Assembly (NCBI RefSeq): GCF_003439125.1
Contig: NZ_QSUU01000002.1
Span: 62,001 to 126,000, forward strand
Source: Collinsella sp. OM04-5
GTDB taxonomy: Bacteria; Actinomycetota; Coriobacteriia; Coriobacteriales; Coriobacteriaceae
Length of the DNA: 64,000 bases
Reading direction: 5' to 3'
This document shows positions 43,321 through 52,872 of this stretch, piece after piece. The translations under genes and the position numbers were made by a program. Below the pieces are notes generated by a model. It saw only the letters and a list, made by a program, of their open reading frames with translations. It had not been told where the DNA came from and did no database searches. Positions within the stretch are counted from its first letter, which is position 1. Each line of letters begins with the position of its first letter.

Positions 43321-44475
43321 CTACTCGTGGGTATGTCCTACGTAGTCTTCGTCGATCGTAATCTTGGCAATTGACTTGGGATATTCGGATTCGACCCGTT
43401 GTGCCAGCGCGTGCTTTAGGTCTTCGGCACTCATCTGCAGATCCGAGGGTCGCACGCAGTCAAATATCACATTGGTGTGCGTGGGGCCCGGCACGCAGCG
43501 CAGATCATGAATCGAAAGGCGGCTATCGATCTCTTGAGCCATAGCGTTGATGCGCAGGCGCATGCTCGCCACCTTTGAATCGTCGGTCACGATGGGGTCG
43601 TAATGGAGCGTGACAATCATGCCGTCTTCGCTCCTAAACGCCTGCTCAATATTGTCGAGCGTGTCATGAGATTCCAGCGGGCTGGCCTCGGCCGCCATCT
43701 CGGCGTGCGCACTTGCAAACTTCCTGCCCGGACCGTAATCGTGAACCATCAGGTCATGAACGCCCAAAACGCCGGGGTAGCTCATGATCTTGTCTCGAAT
43801 GTGCTTGACCAGCTTGGGATCGGGCGCCTGGCCCAAAAGCGGGCTCACCGTATCTTGGATGAGCTCAAAGCCGCTCCAACCAATATAGGCGCCAACGGCA
43901 AGGCCGACCCACGCGTCAAGATTGATGTGCGTCATCTGCGAAATAATTGCGCACGCCAGCACGGCGCCCGTAGCAAGGACATCGTTCTTGGAATCCTGAG
44001 CGGTCGCGTGCAGCGTCTCGGACTCAATGCGGTCACCGAGCTTTTGGTTGAGGGCTGCCATCCACAGCTTAACAATCATCGAAAGCGCTAGAACCGCCAC
44101 CAGGGCAAGCGAGAACTCGACAGGTTCGGGGTGAATGACGCGCTCAACCGAGGACTTCACCAGCTCAACGCCAATCAGCAGCACGAGCGCCGCCACGACC
44201 AGACCCGAGAGATACTCGTAGCGTCCATGTCCGTAAGGATGCTCAGGGTCCGCTGGCTTGCTCGCCAGCTTAAAGCCCAGCACGCTCACGATATTCGAGC
44301 TGGCATCGGACAGGTTGTTCATGGCATCCGCCACAATCGAAACCGATCCCGACAGCACGCCAATTACACCCTTCGCAGCGCATAGTGCCACATTGGCGAG
44401 AATACACACCACGCCCGTCAACGTGCCTACACGCGCACGGTCGCCCTGCGCACGACGAACGATCCACTCGACCAT
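43321..44475 (-). CDS. Cation diffusion facilitator (metal efflux) protein
   Basis: CDF transporter of 384 residues exporting Zn, Mn, Fe or similar ions by proton exchange. Six membrane segments lie in the first ~210 residues. Metal-site motifs are visible as DAMNNLSDASSN in TM2, HPYGHGRYEY after it, and ATAQDSKNDVLATGAV in TM5, giving N/D and D/D pairs that fit Mn/Fe-type rather than strictly Zn-type sites. A cytoplasmic C-terminal domain follows. Confidence 0.88.
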   Translation of the reverse strand: MVEWIVRRAQGDRARVGTLTGVVCILANVALCAAKGVIGVLSGSVSIVADAMNNLSDASSNIVSVLGFKLASKPADPEHPYGHGRYEYLSGLVVAALVLLIGVELVKSSVERVIHPEPVEFSLALVAVLALSMIVKLWMAALNQKLGDRIESETLHATAQDSKNDVLATGAVLACAIISQMTHINLDAWVGLAVGAYIGWSGFELIQDTVSPLLGQAPDPKLVKHIRDKIMSYPGVLGVHDLMVHDYGPGRKFASAHAEMAAEASPLESHDTLDNIEQAFRSEDGMIVTLHYDPIVTDDSKVASMRLRINAMAQEIDSRLSIHDLRCVPGPTHTNVIFDCVRPSDLQMSAEDLKHALAQRVESEYPKSIAKITIDEDYVGHTHE

Positions 44476-44554
44476 CTCTATCTGCCCCCACGGTACTACC
44501 TATATATCTATTGCTCAAACGGATTGTAGTGTAGCCACTTTGCCCCACAGATAC

Positions 44555-44588
44555 AAAAAGGCCGCAACCCACACGGACCACGACCTTG
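44555..44588 (-). terminator. Candidate terminator after the PTS EIIC gene
   Basis: On the minus strand AAGGTCG pairs imperfectly with CGGCCTT across a 16-base loop, followed by TTTTTG, about 40 bases past the EIIC stop. Confidence 0.45.
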
Positions 44589-44625
44589 GAACATGACAAA
44601 GGAATCGTCCTTGTGTCGCACAGGT

Positions 44626-45840
44626 TTATGCGCTCACTTCAGCAGCGCTCGCCACTGTTTCGGGTGAATCAGCTCCGTCCCCCGTCGTCCGCCCCTTCGC
44701 CGGCACCACGCCAAAGCAGTAGCTCAGCGCCGCAGACACCGCAAATGCCACACCGCCGGCAGCACAGCACCACAGCAGGTTCGAGATGCCGCCCGTGGCA
44801 AAACCAATGACCACGAGGACATTCGTCATGCCGATGGTATAGGCCGTAACGTGGCCCACGGCCGCAACAAGGCCTCCGACGGCACCGCCAATGGCCATGC
44901 ACGTCAGGCACCTGCCATATTTAAAGCCGCAACCGTACAGCGCCGGCTCGCTTACGCCGCCGAGCACGCCCGAGATCGAATAGCCCAGCATGAGCGTCTT
45001 CTCGTCCTTATCCGCAACGCGAAGCGACGCGCCAAAGGGCATACCCCAAACGGCGAACGTTGCCATCGTCGCGGCGATCAGAATGCACGAATCCGTTCCC
45101 ACACTCATAAACTGCGCATAGGCGAGCGATAGGACAACGTTGCTGACGCCCGCGATCTTAAGGAACTCCCAGCCCGCGGCAAGCCCCATGAGCGTGAGCA
45201 GCGACACGATGCCACCGGAATTGCCAAGCATAAACATAAGCTGGCCCAACAGCATGCCCAGATAGCTGCCCGCCGGCGCCGTGATACACAGCGAAACCGG
45301 AACCATGACAAGCATGGTCGCAAACGAAACGAACGAAAACGCCACGGCCTGAGGGATAACGCGCCGAAAGAAACACTCCACTCGCCATAGCACGGGCACC
45401 GAGATGAGAACCGGAATAACAGTCGTCGTGTAATCATTGACCGGCGCGGGAAGCAGACCATACACGGAAGTCATCGATGCCCCCGTCGTCGATGCGGCAT
45501 CGACAAGCTTAAGCAGATCAGGCGCAATCAATACGCCGCCCAGCATCATGCCCAGCTGCTCCGAGCAACCGAGCTGGCGGGCGGCCGCCCAACCAAGATA
45601 GATGGGCAAAAAGTAGTAGCCGGCGTTATAGAGCCAACTGTAGAACAGGCGATAGATTTCGGAATCGGCAGACCACAGGCCCAGCATGCCTTCGCCCATA
45701 ATGACGGCGACGGTGCGGAACAACGCCGCACAGACAATAAACGGCAGCGCCGACATCATGCTTTTGGACAGATAGTCCACCACGGCCATGGCGTTTGATG
45801 AGACCGTCGTTGCAAACGAGGTGTTAGAAACTTGTGACAT
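44626..45840 (-). CDS. PTS EIIC domain protein (glucose/beta-glucoside type)
   Basis: Membrane permease domain of a phosphotransferase system, 404 residues with about ten hydrophobic segments. LPFIVCAALFRTVAVIMG, FLPIYLGWAAARQLG, GGVLIAPDL and GVSEPALYGCGFKYGR, the last a conserved EIIC element with the substrate-contacting glutamate, support the call. No EIIA or EIIB domain or neighbouring gene is present, so it depends on a distant partner. The ATG at 45840 has GGGAAAGG upstream. Sugar specificity unknown. Confidence 0.82.
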   Translation of the reverse strand: MSQVSNTSFATTVSSNAMAVVDYLSKSMMSALPFIVCAALFRTVAVIMGEGMLGLWSADSEIYRLFYSWLYNAGYYFLPIYLGWAAARQLGCSEQLGMMLGGVLIAPDLLKLVDAASTTGASMTSVYGLLPAPVNDYTTTVIPVLISVPVLWRVECFFRRVIPQAVAFSFVSFATMLVMVPVSLCITAPAGSYLGMLLGQLMFMLGNSGGIVSLLTLMGLAAGWEFLKIAGVSNVVLSLAYAQFMSVGTDSCILIAATMATFAVWGMPFGASLRVADKDEKTLMLGYSISGVLGGVSEPALYGCGFKYGRCLTCMAIGGAVGGLVAAVGHVTAYTIGMTNVLVVIGFATGGISNLLWCCAAGGVAFAVSAALSYCFGVVPAKGRTTGDGADSPETVASAAEVSA

Positions 45841-45855
45841 GGAACGCCTTTCCCA

Positions 45856-45886
45856 ATGTGACATGCGGACTGTCCCTTTGTCACAT
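45856..45886. repeat. Hairpin at the end of accDA with AGGGACAG loop
   Basis: ATGTGACA and TGTCACAT form an 8-bp stem overlapping the accDA stop. The loop on the minus strand reads AAGGGACAGTCCGCA. It belongs to the same loop family as the hairpins at 34135 and 36311. Confidence 0.6.
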
Positions 45887-47605
45887 CGTGCGGTACTGAC
45901 CGATTGCGCGGTACTTTTCGTAGCGGAGGTTTGTGAGGGTCGCGTCGTCGAGCCGCCCAAGCGTATCGAAGGCATCAAATGCCGAGGACATAACGGCACC
46001 GGCAATCTCCTCATGCGACAGGCCCCTATCGTCGACAATGCCGTCGATGATGCCGAGCGCCAACAGATCGGGGGCCGTGAGCTTAAGCGCTTCGGCGGCC
46101 TCATTCGCGCGGTCGGTATCCTTCCACAGGATCGACGCACAGGCCTCGGGGCTCACGACCGAATAGGCCGAGCTCGAGAGCATCAGGATGCGGTCGGCCA
46201 CGGATAGCGCCAGCGCGCCACCAGAGCCGCCCTCGCCTGTCACCACCGAGACAATCGGCGTCTTAAGGCCGCTCATCTCCATGAGATTCTGGGCAATCGC
46301 CTCGCCCTGGCCGCGTTCCTCGGCACCGATGCCGCAAAACGCGCCCGAAGTATCAACCAGGCACAGAACCGGCCGGCCAAATTTCTCGGCTTGGTGCATC
46401 AGGCGACGTGCCTTGCGGTAGCCCTCGGGATGTGCCATACCAAAGTTGCGACGCATGCGCTCTTTGGTCGTGGTACCGCGCTCGATGGCGATAACCGTCA
46501 CGGGCCGCCCGTCTTTCCAGCCAATGCCGCCCACCACGGCAGCATCGTCGCCAAAGTAGCGGTCGCCGTGCAGCTCTACGAATCCGTCGAGACCCAACGA
46601 GATCATCTCGCCTGCCGTGGCACGGTTCGCCGAGCGAGTCTGTTTGACGATTTCGAGCGCGCTTTTTGGTGCGGCCGAGCGCTTAAACAAGTGCCCCAGC
46701 TTTTTGCCGCGACGACCCGTATGCACAATTTCATGCGGTGCCCCCAAGCCGGGCGCATGCCCTTCGTGCAGCGCCAGCAGCTCGCCTACCGTGAGCGCAA
46801 TCTCGCCGCGTGGAACAACGGCATCGCAAAAGCCGTGCTCCAGCAAAAACTCGGAGCGCTGGAATCCCTTGGGCAAGCGCTTATGCATGTTCTGCTCGAT
46901 CACGCGCGGGCCGGCAAATGCCGTCAGGGCATCGGGCTCGGCCAGAATAATGTCGCCCTCCATGGCGAAGCTCGCGGTTACGCCTCCGGTCGTAGGATCG
47001 GTGAGCACCGTGATATACAGACCGCCCGCCTCGCTGTGGCGCCTAACCGCCGCAGAAATCTTGGCCATCTGCATAAGCGATGTCACGCCCTCTTGCATGC
47101 GCGCACCGCCCGAAACGGTAAAGCCGACAACTGGCAATCCCAGCTCGGTCGCACGCTCAAATGTGCGACAGATCTTTTCGCCCACCACGGAGCCCATCGA
47201 GCCCATCATAAAGTTGGCATCCATAAAGAAGAGAGCTGTATCGCAACCGCAGATTTTGCCCCTGCCGCACACAACGGCATCGCGCTCGCCCGAACGCTCG
47301 CTCACGCTCTTGAGTTTGTCGGCATAACCGGGAAACGAGAGGAAGTCCTCCGACGCCAGATTAGCATCCCATTCCTCAAACGTGCCCTCGTCGACCGTCA
47401 TGCGCATACGCGCGCGACCGCTCACGCGAAAGTGTTTGCCGCAACGGGGGCAGACCTCGAGGTTGTCGTGCAGGCGTGCCTCATCGATCACGCGGCGGCA
47501 CTCCGGGCACTTGATAAACACGTGGCGCGCGGGAAACTCGGCGCACGACTCGGTCATCGGCCCCTCGAGGACGTTGACCGTCTTCGCTTTTCTATTCATC
47601 AGCAT
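45881..47605 (-). CDS. accDA: Acetyl-CoA carboxylase carboxyltransferase, fused beta and alpha subunits
   Basis: A 574-residue fusion of AccD and AccA, which normally are separate. The N-terminal zinc ribbon (CPECRR...CPRCGK, residues about 34-56) and GFTVSGGARMQEG mark AccD; after about residue 300, LGLDGFVELHGDRYFGDD, GMAHPEGYRKA and GEGGSGGALAL mark AccA. It transfers carboxyl from biotin to acetyl-CoA to form malonyl-CoA. The ATG at 47605 overlaps the end of accC by 14 bases, implying coupled translation. It is the final gene of the fatty acid synthesis operon. Confidence 0.92.
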   Translation of the reverse strand: MLMNRKAKTVNVLEGPMTESCAEFPARHVFIKCPECRRVIDEARLHDNLEVCPRCGKHFRVSGRARMRMTVDEGTFEEWDANLASEDFLSFPGYADKLKSVSERSGERDAVVCGRGKICGCDTALFFMDANFMMGSMGSVVGEKICRTFERATELGLPVVGFTVSGGARMQEGVTSLMQMAKISAAVRRHSEAGGLYITVLTDPTTGGVTASFAMEGDIILAEPDALTAFAGPRVIEQNMHKRLPKGFQRSEFLLEHGFCDAVVPRGEIALTVGELLALHEGHAPGLGAPHEIVHTGRRGKKLGHLFKRSAAPKSALEIVKQTRSANRATAGEMISLGLDGFVELHGDRYFGDDAAVVGGIGWKDGRPVTVIAIERGTTTKERMRRNFGMAHPEGYRKARRLMHQAEKFGRPVLCLVDTSGAFCGIGAEERGQGEAIAQNLMEMSGLKTPIVSVVTGEGGSGGALALSVADRILMLSSSAYSVVSPEACASILWKDTDRANEAAEALKLTAPDLLALGIIDGIVDDRGLSHEEIAGAVMSSAFDAFDTLGRLDDATLTNLRYEKYRAIGQYRTM

Positions 47606-48935
47606 AGAGATGCCCCATCAGATCGGTGTGGTACATGCCCGACAAGAACTCGTCGTTTGCCAGCACGTCGAGCTGAAGCTCGCTGTTTTCGCTCACGCCC
47701 TCAATCACGAGCTCGCCCAGGGCCGAGCGCATCTTGCGAATGGCGCCGTCACGCGTGGGCGCACACACAATGAGCTTGCCGAGCATGGAGTCGTAGTACG
47801 GCGGAACGGCGGCCCCGGTAAACATGGCGGAATCCCAGCGCACGCGCGGACCACCCGGCACACGCAACGCGGTGACCGTTCCGCATGACGGCAGAAAGTC
47901 CGGCGTTTCGGCATTGATGCGGCACTCCATGGCGTGGTTACGGACCGGCATGTCCTCCTGCTCAAAGGGCAGAGGCTGGCCGGCTGCCACGCGCAGCTGC
48001 CACTTGACCAAGTCGGTATCGGTCACAAACTCCGTAACCGGATGCTCCACCTGTAAGCGCGTGTTCATTTCCATAAAGTAGAAATTGCCGTCGTCCGAAT
48101 ACAGGAACTCGATGGTACCGGCTCCTTCGTAGCCGACGGCACGAGCCAGGTCACGCGCTGCTTTGTGCATGCGAGCACGAATGTCGTCGCGTCCGTCGAG
48201 GCACGGCGCGGGGCTCTCCTCGATCAGCTTTTGGTTGCGACGCTGAACCGAGCACTCGCGCTCGCCGAGCGAAAACACATGGCCCTGCTTATCGGCCATA
48301 ATCTGCACCTCGACATGGTGCGCCGGCGCGACGAACTTCTCCATGTAGCACTCGCCGTCGCCAAAGACGGCCTCGCCCTCGGCACGTGCCTCGATGAACG
48401 CCTTTGCCGCATCTTCCACGCGCTCGACCTTGCGAATGCCGCGACCGCCACCGCCGGCGCGCGCCTTAATAAGCACGGGGCAGCCAATGCGCTCGGCCTC
48501 GGCCGTCGCCTCCTCGGGACTTTTGAGCAAATCGCAGCCTGGCACGATGGGTACGCCCGCCGCGGCGGCCGTTCGACGCGCGGCGTCCTTGTCGCCCATG
48601 CTGTCGATCACCTCGGCCGAAGGACCGACAAACGCCAGGCCATACTTGTCGCAGTCGCGCACGAAGCTCGCCTTCTCGGAGAAAAAGCCATAGCCGGGAT
48701 GAATTGCCTTTGCCCCCGACTTCACGGCACAGGTGAGCACGGCATCGTCGTTGAGGTAGCTCTCGGCAAGACGCGGGCCGCCGATGCAATACGCCTCGTC
48801 GGCAAGCTGCACGTGCAGCGCGTCCGCATCGGCCGTGGAATAAACGGCGACGGTCTTGATGCCCATATCGCGGCACGCGCGGATAACACGGACCGCGACT
48901 TCTCCGCGGTTGGCGATGAGCACTTTGTCGAACAT
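47592..48935 (-). CDS. accC: Acetyl-CoA carboxylase biotin carboxylase subunit
   Basis: ATP-grasp biotin carboxylase, 447 residues. MFDKVLIANRGEVAVRVIRA at the start, the ATP loop KARAGGGGRGIRKV, and MEMNTRLQVEHPVTE are family hallmarks. The ATG at 48935 matches the family start; the frame is open further upstream without support. It follows fabZ by ten bases. Confidence 0.95.
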   Translation of the reverse strand: MFDKVLIANRGEVAVRVIRACRDMGIKTVAVYSTADADALHVQLADEAYCIGGPRLAESYLNDDAVLTCAVKSGAKAIHPGYGFFSEKASFVRDCDKYGLAFVGPSAEVIDSMGDKDAARRTAAAAGVPIVPGCDLLKSPEEATAEAERIGCPVLIKARAGGGGRGIRKVERVEDAAKAFIEARAEGEAVFGDGECYMEKFVAPAHHVEVQIMADKQGHVFSLGERECSVQRRNQKLIEESPAPCLDGRDDIRARMHKAARDLARAVGYEGAGTIEFLYSDDGNFYFMEMNTRLQVEHPVTEFVTDTDLVKWQLRVAAGQPLPFEQEDMPVRNHAMECRINAETPDFLPSCGTVTALRVPGGPRVRWDSAMFTGAAVPPYYDSMLGKLIVCAPTRDGAIRKMRSALGELVIEGVSENSELQLDVLANDEFLSGMYHTDLMGHLYADE

Positions 48936-48945
48936 GAAGCCTTCC

Positions 48946-49368
48946 TTAACTTTCGTGCATGAGTGCAAAAGACATATCAGCGCGGCAGCAAACCTCACCG
49001 TTGACGCTCGCAGTACCCGTCGCAAAGCGGAACGGCCCGCGCGCACGCGTGATGGTGCACACCAGATCAACCGTGTCGCCCGGGCGCACCGGACGCTTAA
49101 AGCGCACCTTATCGAGGCTCGTATAGAACGGCGTCGCGCCGCGCGCCTCCTCGTCGTCCATCAGCAGCACGCAGCAGTTCTGAGCGAGCATCTCGCACTG
49201 AATCACGCCGGGGACCACCGGGTTTCCCGGAAAATGCCCCTGCAAAAAGTACTCGTCGCCCGTGATCGTGATCTTGCCGTGGGCCTCATCGCCCACCAGC
49301 TCGGCTTCGTCGAGCAAAAGCATCGGCTCGCGATGCGGCAACAGCTTCTTGAGCTCTTCTTTGTTCAT
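48946..49368 (-). CDS. fabZ: 3-hydroxyacyl-ACP dehydratase FabZ
   Basis: Hotdog-fold dehydratase of fatty acid elongation, 140 residues. LLPHREPMLLLDEAEL and the catalytic His in GHFPGNPVVPGVIQCEMLAQ are present. The ATG at 49368 follows AGGTGG and lies ten bases after the accB stop. Confidence 0.94.
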   Translation of the reverse strand: MNKEELKKLLPHREPMLLLDEAELVGDEAHGKITITGDEYFLQGHFPGNPVVPGVIQCEMLAQNCCVLLMDDEEARGATPFYTSLDKVRFKRPVRPGDTVDLVCTITRARGPFRFATGTASVNGEVCCRADMSFALMHES

Positions 49369-49377
49369 GGATACCAC

Positions 49378-49851
49378 CTATCCGATCCTCATAAGGCAAC
49401 TGCCGAACTCCACGAGGTCGCCGTCGGCCACGCAGATCTCGAGCACCTCGCCATCCGCCTCGGCCGTCACCTCGTTGAGAACCTTCATGGCCTCGATGAT
49501 GCAGAGGGTCTCGCCGGCCTTGACCTTGGAGCCCACGTGCACAAACGGCTCGTCGCCCGGCGCCGGGGCAGCGTAGAAAACGCCGACCATGGGAGCGGTC
49601 ACCTCGGTGCCTTTGGACTCCGGTGCGGCGGCGGGCGCCTGCGCGGCGGGCTCCGGTGCGGCAGGCGCGACTGCGGGAGCCGCAACCGGAGCAGTCACGG
49701 CACCCGGCATAGGCATGGGCACGGCAACCGGCTGCGCGGCGCTCGCGCGCTCGAGCTCGACCGCGGTGCCATCGGGCTCCTCGACGCGCACGCGCGTGAG
49801 GCCGCGGTCCTCCATAACATCGGCTATCTCGGCAAGTCTTTTGGAATCCAT
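49378..49851 (-). CDS. accB: Acetyl-CoA carboxylase biotin carboxyl carrier protein
   Basis: BCCP of 157 residues. The N-terminal part is followed by an Ala/Pro-rich linker (residues about 45-80) and the biotinyl domain with the target lysine in IIEAMKVLNE. It would be biotinylated by the divergently encoded BirA. It lies three bases after the fabF stop. Confidence 0.94.
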   Translation of the reverse strand: MDSKRLAEIADVMEDRGLTRVRVEEPDGTAVELERASAAQPVAVPMPMPGAVTAPVAAPAVAPAAPEPAAQAPAAAPESKGTEVTAPMVGVFYAAPAPGDEPFVHVGSKVKAGETLCIIEAMKVLNEVTAEADGEVLEICVADGDLVEFGSCLMRIG

Positions 49852-49854
49852 GCT

Positions 49855-51102
49855 CTAGCTCCTCGTATATCTACGCAGCGCGATGGCGGCGTTGTGCCCG
49901 CCAAAGCCCAGGTTGGTCGAAAGCGCCCAGGTAAGGTCGGCGCGAACCGCGCGATTGGGCGTGTAGTCAAGATCGCAGGCGGGATCGGGCGTGTGGTAGT
50001 TAATGGTCGGCGGCACCACGCCCTGCTCGAGCGCCATGGCACAGGCCATGACCTCGATGGCACCCGTGGCACCGATCATGTGACCGGTCATCGACTTGGT
50101 CGACGAGACATGTGCGGCGCGCGCCGCGTCCTCGCCGAGCGCTCGCTTGATGCCCACCGTCTCGGACGAATCGTTGAGTTTGGTCGAGGTGCCGTGAGCG
50201 TTGATGTAGAGGCCCTCGGAAGGCTTAACGTCGCCCTCGGCCACCGCCAGCGATATCGCGCGGGCAATGCCGGCAGCCTCGGGATCGGGACTCGTGATGT
50301 GATAGGCATCATCGGTGTTGCCGTAGCCCACGACCTCGGCATAAATGTGCGCACCGCGCGCCTGCGCATGCTCCATGCTCTCGAGCACGAGCACGCAGGC
50401 GCCCTCGCCCATCACAAAGCCGTCGCGATTCGCATCGAACGGACGACAAGCCGTCGCAGGATCGGGGTTGGTGGTCAACGCACGGCAGGACGTAAAGCCC
50501 GCAACGGCATCGGGGATAATGGCCGCCTCGGCTCCGCCGGCGAGAATCGCATCGGCATAGCCATGCTTGATGGCGCGGAACGCCTCGCCCACGGCATGGG
50601 CCGAGGTCGCGCACGCGGTCACCACGGGCAGGGTCGGGCCTTTTGCCTTGTGGCGGATCGCGATATTGCCCGAGGCCATATTGGGAATCATCATCGCGAT
50701 CATATAGGGCGATGCACGGCGAGGCCCCCGATCGGCAATCGTGTGGACGTTGTCGACGAGTGTCTGCATGCCGCCCACGCCTGAACCCACGTAGACGCCC
50801 AGGCGCTCGCGATCGATGGCGCCCTCGACATCAAAGCCTGCATCGTGCATGGCCTCGTCCGACGCCGCCAGTGCAAACTGAACGCAGGGGTCCAGGTGCT
50901 TGGCATCGTGCTTGCCAAAGTACTCGTTGCCGTCAAAACCCTTGACCTCGGCCGCCACCTTGACGGCAAACGCATCGGTATCGAAGTGCGTGATCGGGCC
51001 GATACCGCACGTGCCGGCGCACATGGCCGCCCAGGTGGCAAGCGCCGTGTTGCCGAGCGGCGACACGGCACCGATACCGGTGATTGCAACTCTCTGTTCC
51101 AT
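49855..51102 (-). CDS. fabF: 3-oxoacyl-ACP synthase II FabF
   Basis: Condensing enzyme of elongation, 415 residues. The catalytic Cys is in VTACATSAHAVGEA, with the two His residues in NAHGTSTKLND and KSMTGHMIGATGA. The second ATG of an ATGATG pair (51102) is preferred because GAGGAG is six bases upstream. Confidence 0.95.
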   Translation of the reverse strand: MEQRVAITGIGAVSPLGNTALATWAAMCAGTCGIGPITHFDTDAFAVKVAAEVKGFDGNEYFGKHDAKHLDPCVQFALAASDEAMHDAGFDVEGAIDRERLGVYVGSGVGGMQTLVDNVHTIADRGPRRASPYMIAMMIPNMASGNIAIRHKAKGPTLPVVTACATSAHAVGEAFRAIKHGYADAILAGGAEAAIIPDAVAGFTSCRALTTNPDPATACRPFDANRDGFVMGEGACVLVLESMEHAQARGAHIYAEVVGYGNTDDAYHITSPDPEAAGIARAISLAVAEGDVKPSEGLYINAHGTSTKLNDSSETVGIKRALGEDAARAAHVSSTKSMTGHMIGATGAIEVMACAMALEQGVVPPTINYHTPDPACDLDYTPNRAVRADLTWALSTNLGFGGHNAAIALRRYTRS

Positions 51103-51141
51103 CATGGTCTCCTCATCCAAGCCGTTCTTCGGCCCTGGTTT

Positions 51142-51915
51142 CTACATCGCCATTCCGCCGTCGACGCGCACGACCTCGCCCGTAATGTAGGCAGCCGCAT
51201 CACTCGCCAAAAAGCGCACCACGCCGGCCACTTCCTCGGGGCGCGCCATGCGCCTCAGGGGAATCTGCTCCTCGCACGCCGTGCGCACCTTATCCGAGAG
51301 CTTTGCCGTCATATCGGTCTCGACAAACCCGGGTGCGACCGCGTTCACTCGTACGCCGCGGGGCGCAAGCTCGCGCGCTACCGCCTTGGTCAGGCCGATA
51401 ACGCCCGCCTTGGAGGCGGCGTAGTTGGCCTGCCCAGCATTGCCCATCAGGCCCACAACCGAGCTCATGTTGATGACGCAACCGCCGCGCTGGCGCATAA
51501 AGGTCTTGCTGAGCGCGCGCGTCATATTGAACGTGCCCTTGAGATTGACATCGAGCACGCGGTCGAAGGCATCATCGCCCATGCGCATGAGCAGGCCATC
51601 GCGGGTGATGCCGGCGTTGTTGACGAGCGCCCAAATGGAGCCAAAGTCGCTCAGGACCGTCTCCACGCATGTGTTGACGGCGGCGGGGTCGGCCACGTCG
51701 CATTGATATGCGCGCGCCGTGGCGCCAGACGCCTCGCAGACCTCGCACGTCTCGTGCGCCGCATCGACGCTGCCGGCGTAGACGACGGCGATATCGTAGC
51801 CATCCTCCGCCAGGCCCACGACACAAGCGCGACCGATGCCGCGCGAGCCGCCCGTAATCAGCGCCACGCGGCGCGACCTGTCGCGCTCGAGCGCGCCGTT
51901 GTTCAAATTGCCCAT
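51142..51915 (-). CDS. fabG: 3-oxoacyl-ACP reductase FabG
   Basis: Short-chain dehydrogenase of 257 residues. The cofactor motif TGGSRGIG is near residue 22, NNAG is in LVNNAGITRDG, and the catalytic Ser-Tyr-Lys is in NMSSVVGLMGNAGQANYAAS followed by K. The first ~14 residues (GNLNNGALERDRS) are a short extra lead. Between fabD and fabF. Confidence 0.94.
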   Translation of the reverse strand: MGNLNNGALERDRSRRVALITGGSRGIGRACVVGLAEDGYDIAVVYAGSVDAAHETCEVCEASGATARAYQCDVADPAAVNTCVETVLSDFGSIWALVNNAGITRDGLLMRMGDDAFDRVLDVNLKGTFNMTRALSKTFMRQRGGCVINMSSVVGLMGNAGQANYAASKAGVIGLTKAVARELAPRGVRVNAVAPGFVETDMTAKLSDKVRTACEEQIPLRRMARPEEVAGVVRFLASDAAAYITGEVVRVDGGMAM

Positions 51916-51945
51916 GTCATTCCTTTCGGATTACAGCCCTGTGGG

Positions 51946-52872
51946 CTATGCGAGCTCGTCGGCAATAGCTGCGACCTGTTCGGCCGTTTCGCACGAATAC
52001 ACGTGAACGTCGCTCAACGTACGCTTGACCAGGCCGGACAGCGTTTTGCCGGGACCGACCTCAATAAACGTGTCGATGCCTTGATCCTGTAGAGCATGCA
52101 GTGTGTCGACCCAGCGCACGGCATGACTCACCTGGTTGGCCAGCACCTCCGATGCGGCCTGCGGGTCGGCCGGATAGGGCGCCGCCGTCATATTTGCCAT
52201 AACAGGAATGAGCAACGGGGACGGCGCGTGACCGGCTTGGATATACGTCGCCAGCCCCTCAGTCGCCTCGGCCATATAGGGGCTATGGAATGCACCCGAC
52301 ACCGCGACTTTCATAGCGCGGCCGCCAGACTCTTTTACTAGGACGTCGAGCGCCTGCAGCGCCTCGGGCGCTCCGGCAACAACCGTCTGCTGCGGGCTGT
52401 TGTAGTTGACCGGCCAGCAGTCCTCGCCGGCCTGCGCAGCCAGGTTCTCGACTTGCGCTGCATCGAGCTTGATGACGGCGCGCATGCCGCCCGGATGGCG
52501 TTCGGCAGCCGCGGCCATAAGCGCCGCGCGCTCACATACGAGCTCAAAACCGGCTCGCGTATCGAATGCCCCCGCAAAGGTGAGTGCAGCGACCTCGCCC
52601 AGCGAGAATCCCGCACAGGAGGCAGGCACCACGCCGCGCTCACGCAGGGCGATAGCCGCTGCCAGGTCATGAACGAACACGCACGGCTGCGTGTTCTCGG
52701 TCTGCGAGAGCTCTTCCTTCGAGGCGCTCCGACACTGCTCGCTCGTCCCCGGGCGCACCTCGTCGGCAATGGCGAACACCTCGGCAGCCTCCGGCGATGC
52801 TTCGATGAGGTCGACGCCCATCGAGGGATGCTGGGCACCCTGACCGGCAAACAGAAACGCTACGCTACCCAT
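51946..52872 (-). CDS. fabD: Malonyl-CoA:ACP transacylase FabD
   Basis: A 308-residue transacylase starting MGSVAFLFAGQGAQHPSMG. The nucleophile elbow is GFSLGEV; the catalytic His is in SGAFHSPYM. The ATG at 52872 lies inside the last codons of fabK, a 13-base overlap, so the two are translationally coupled. Confidence 0.94.
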   Translation of the reverse strand: MGSVAFLFAGQGAQHPSMGVDLIEASPEAAEVFAIADEVRPGTSEQCRSASKEELSQTENTQPCVFVHDLAAAIALRERGVVPASCAGFSLGEVAALTFAGAFDTRAGFELVCERAALMAAAAERHPGGMRAVIKLDAAQVENLAAQAGEDCWPVNYNSPQQTVVAGAPEALQALDVLVKESGGRAMKVAVSGAFHSPYMAEATEGLATYIQAGHAPSPLLIPVMANMTAAPYPADPQAASEVLANQVSHAVRWVDTLHALQDQGIDTFIEVGPGKTLSGLVKRTLSDVHVYSCETAEQVAAIADELA

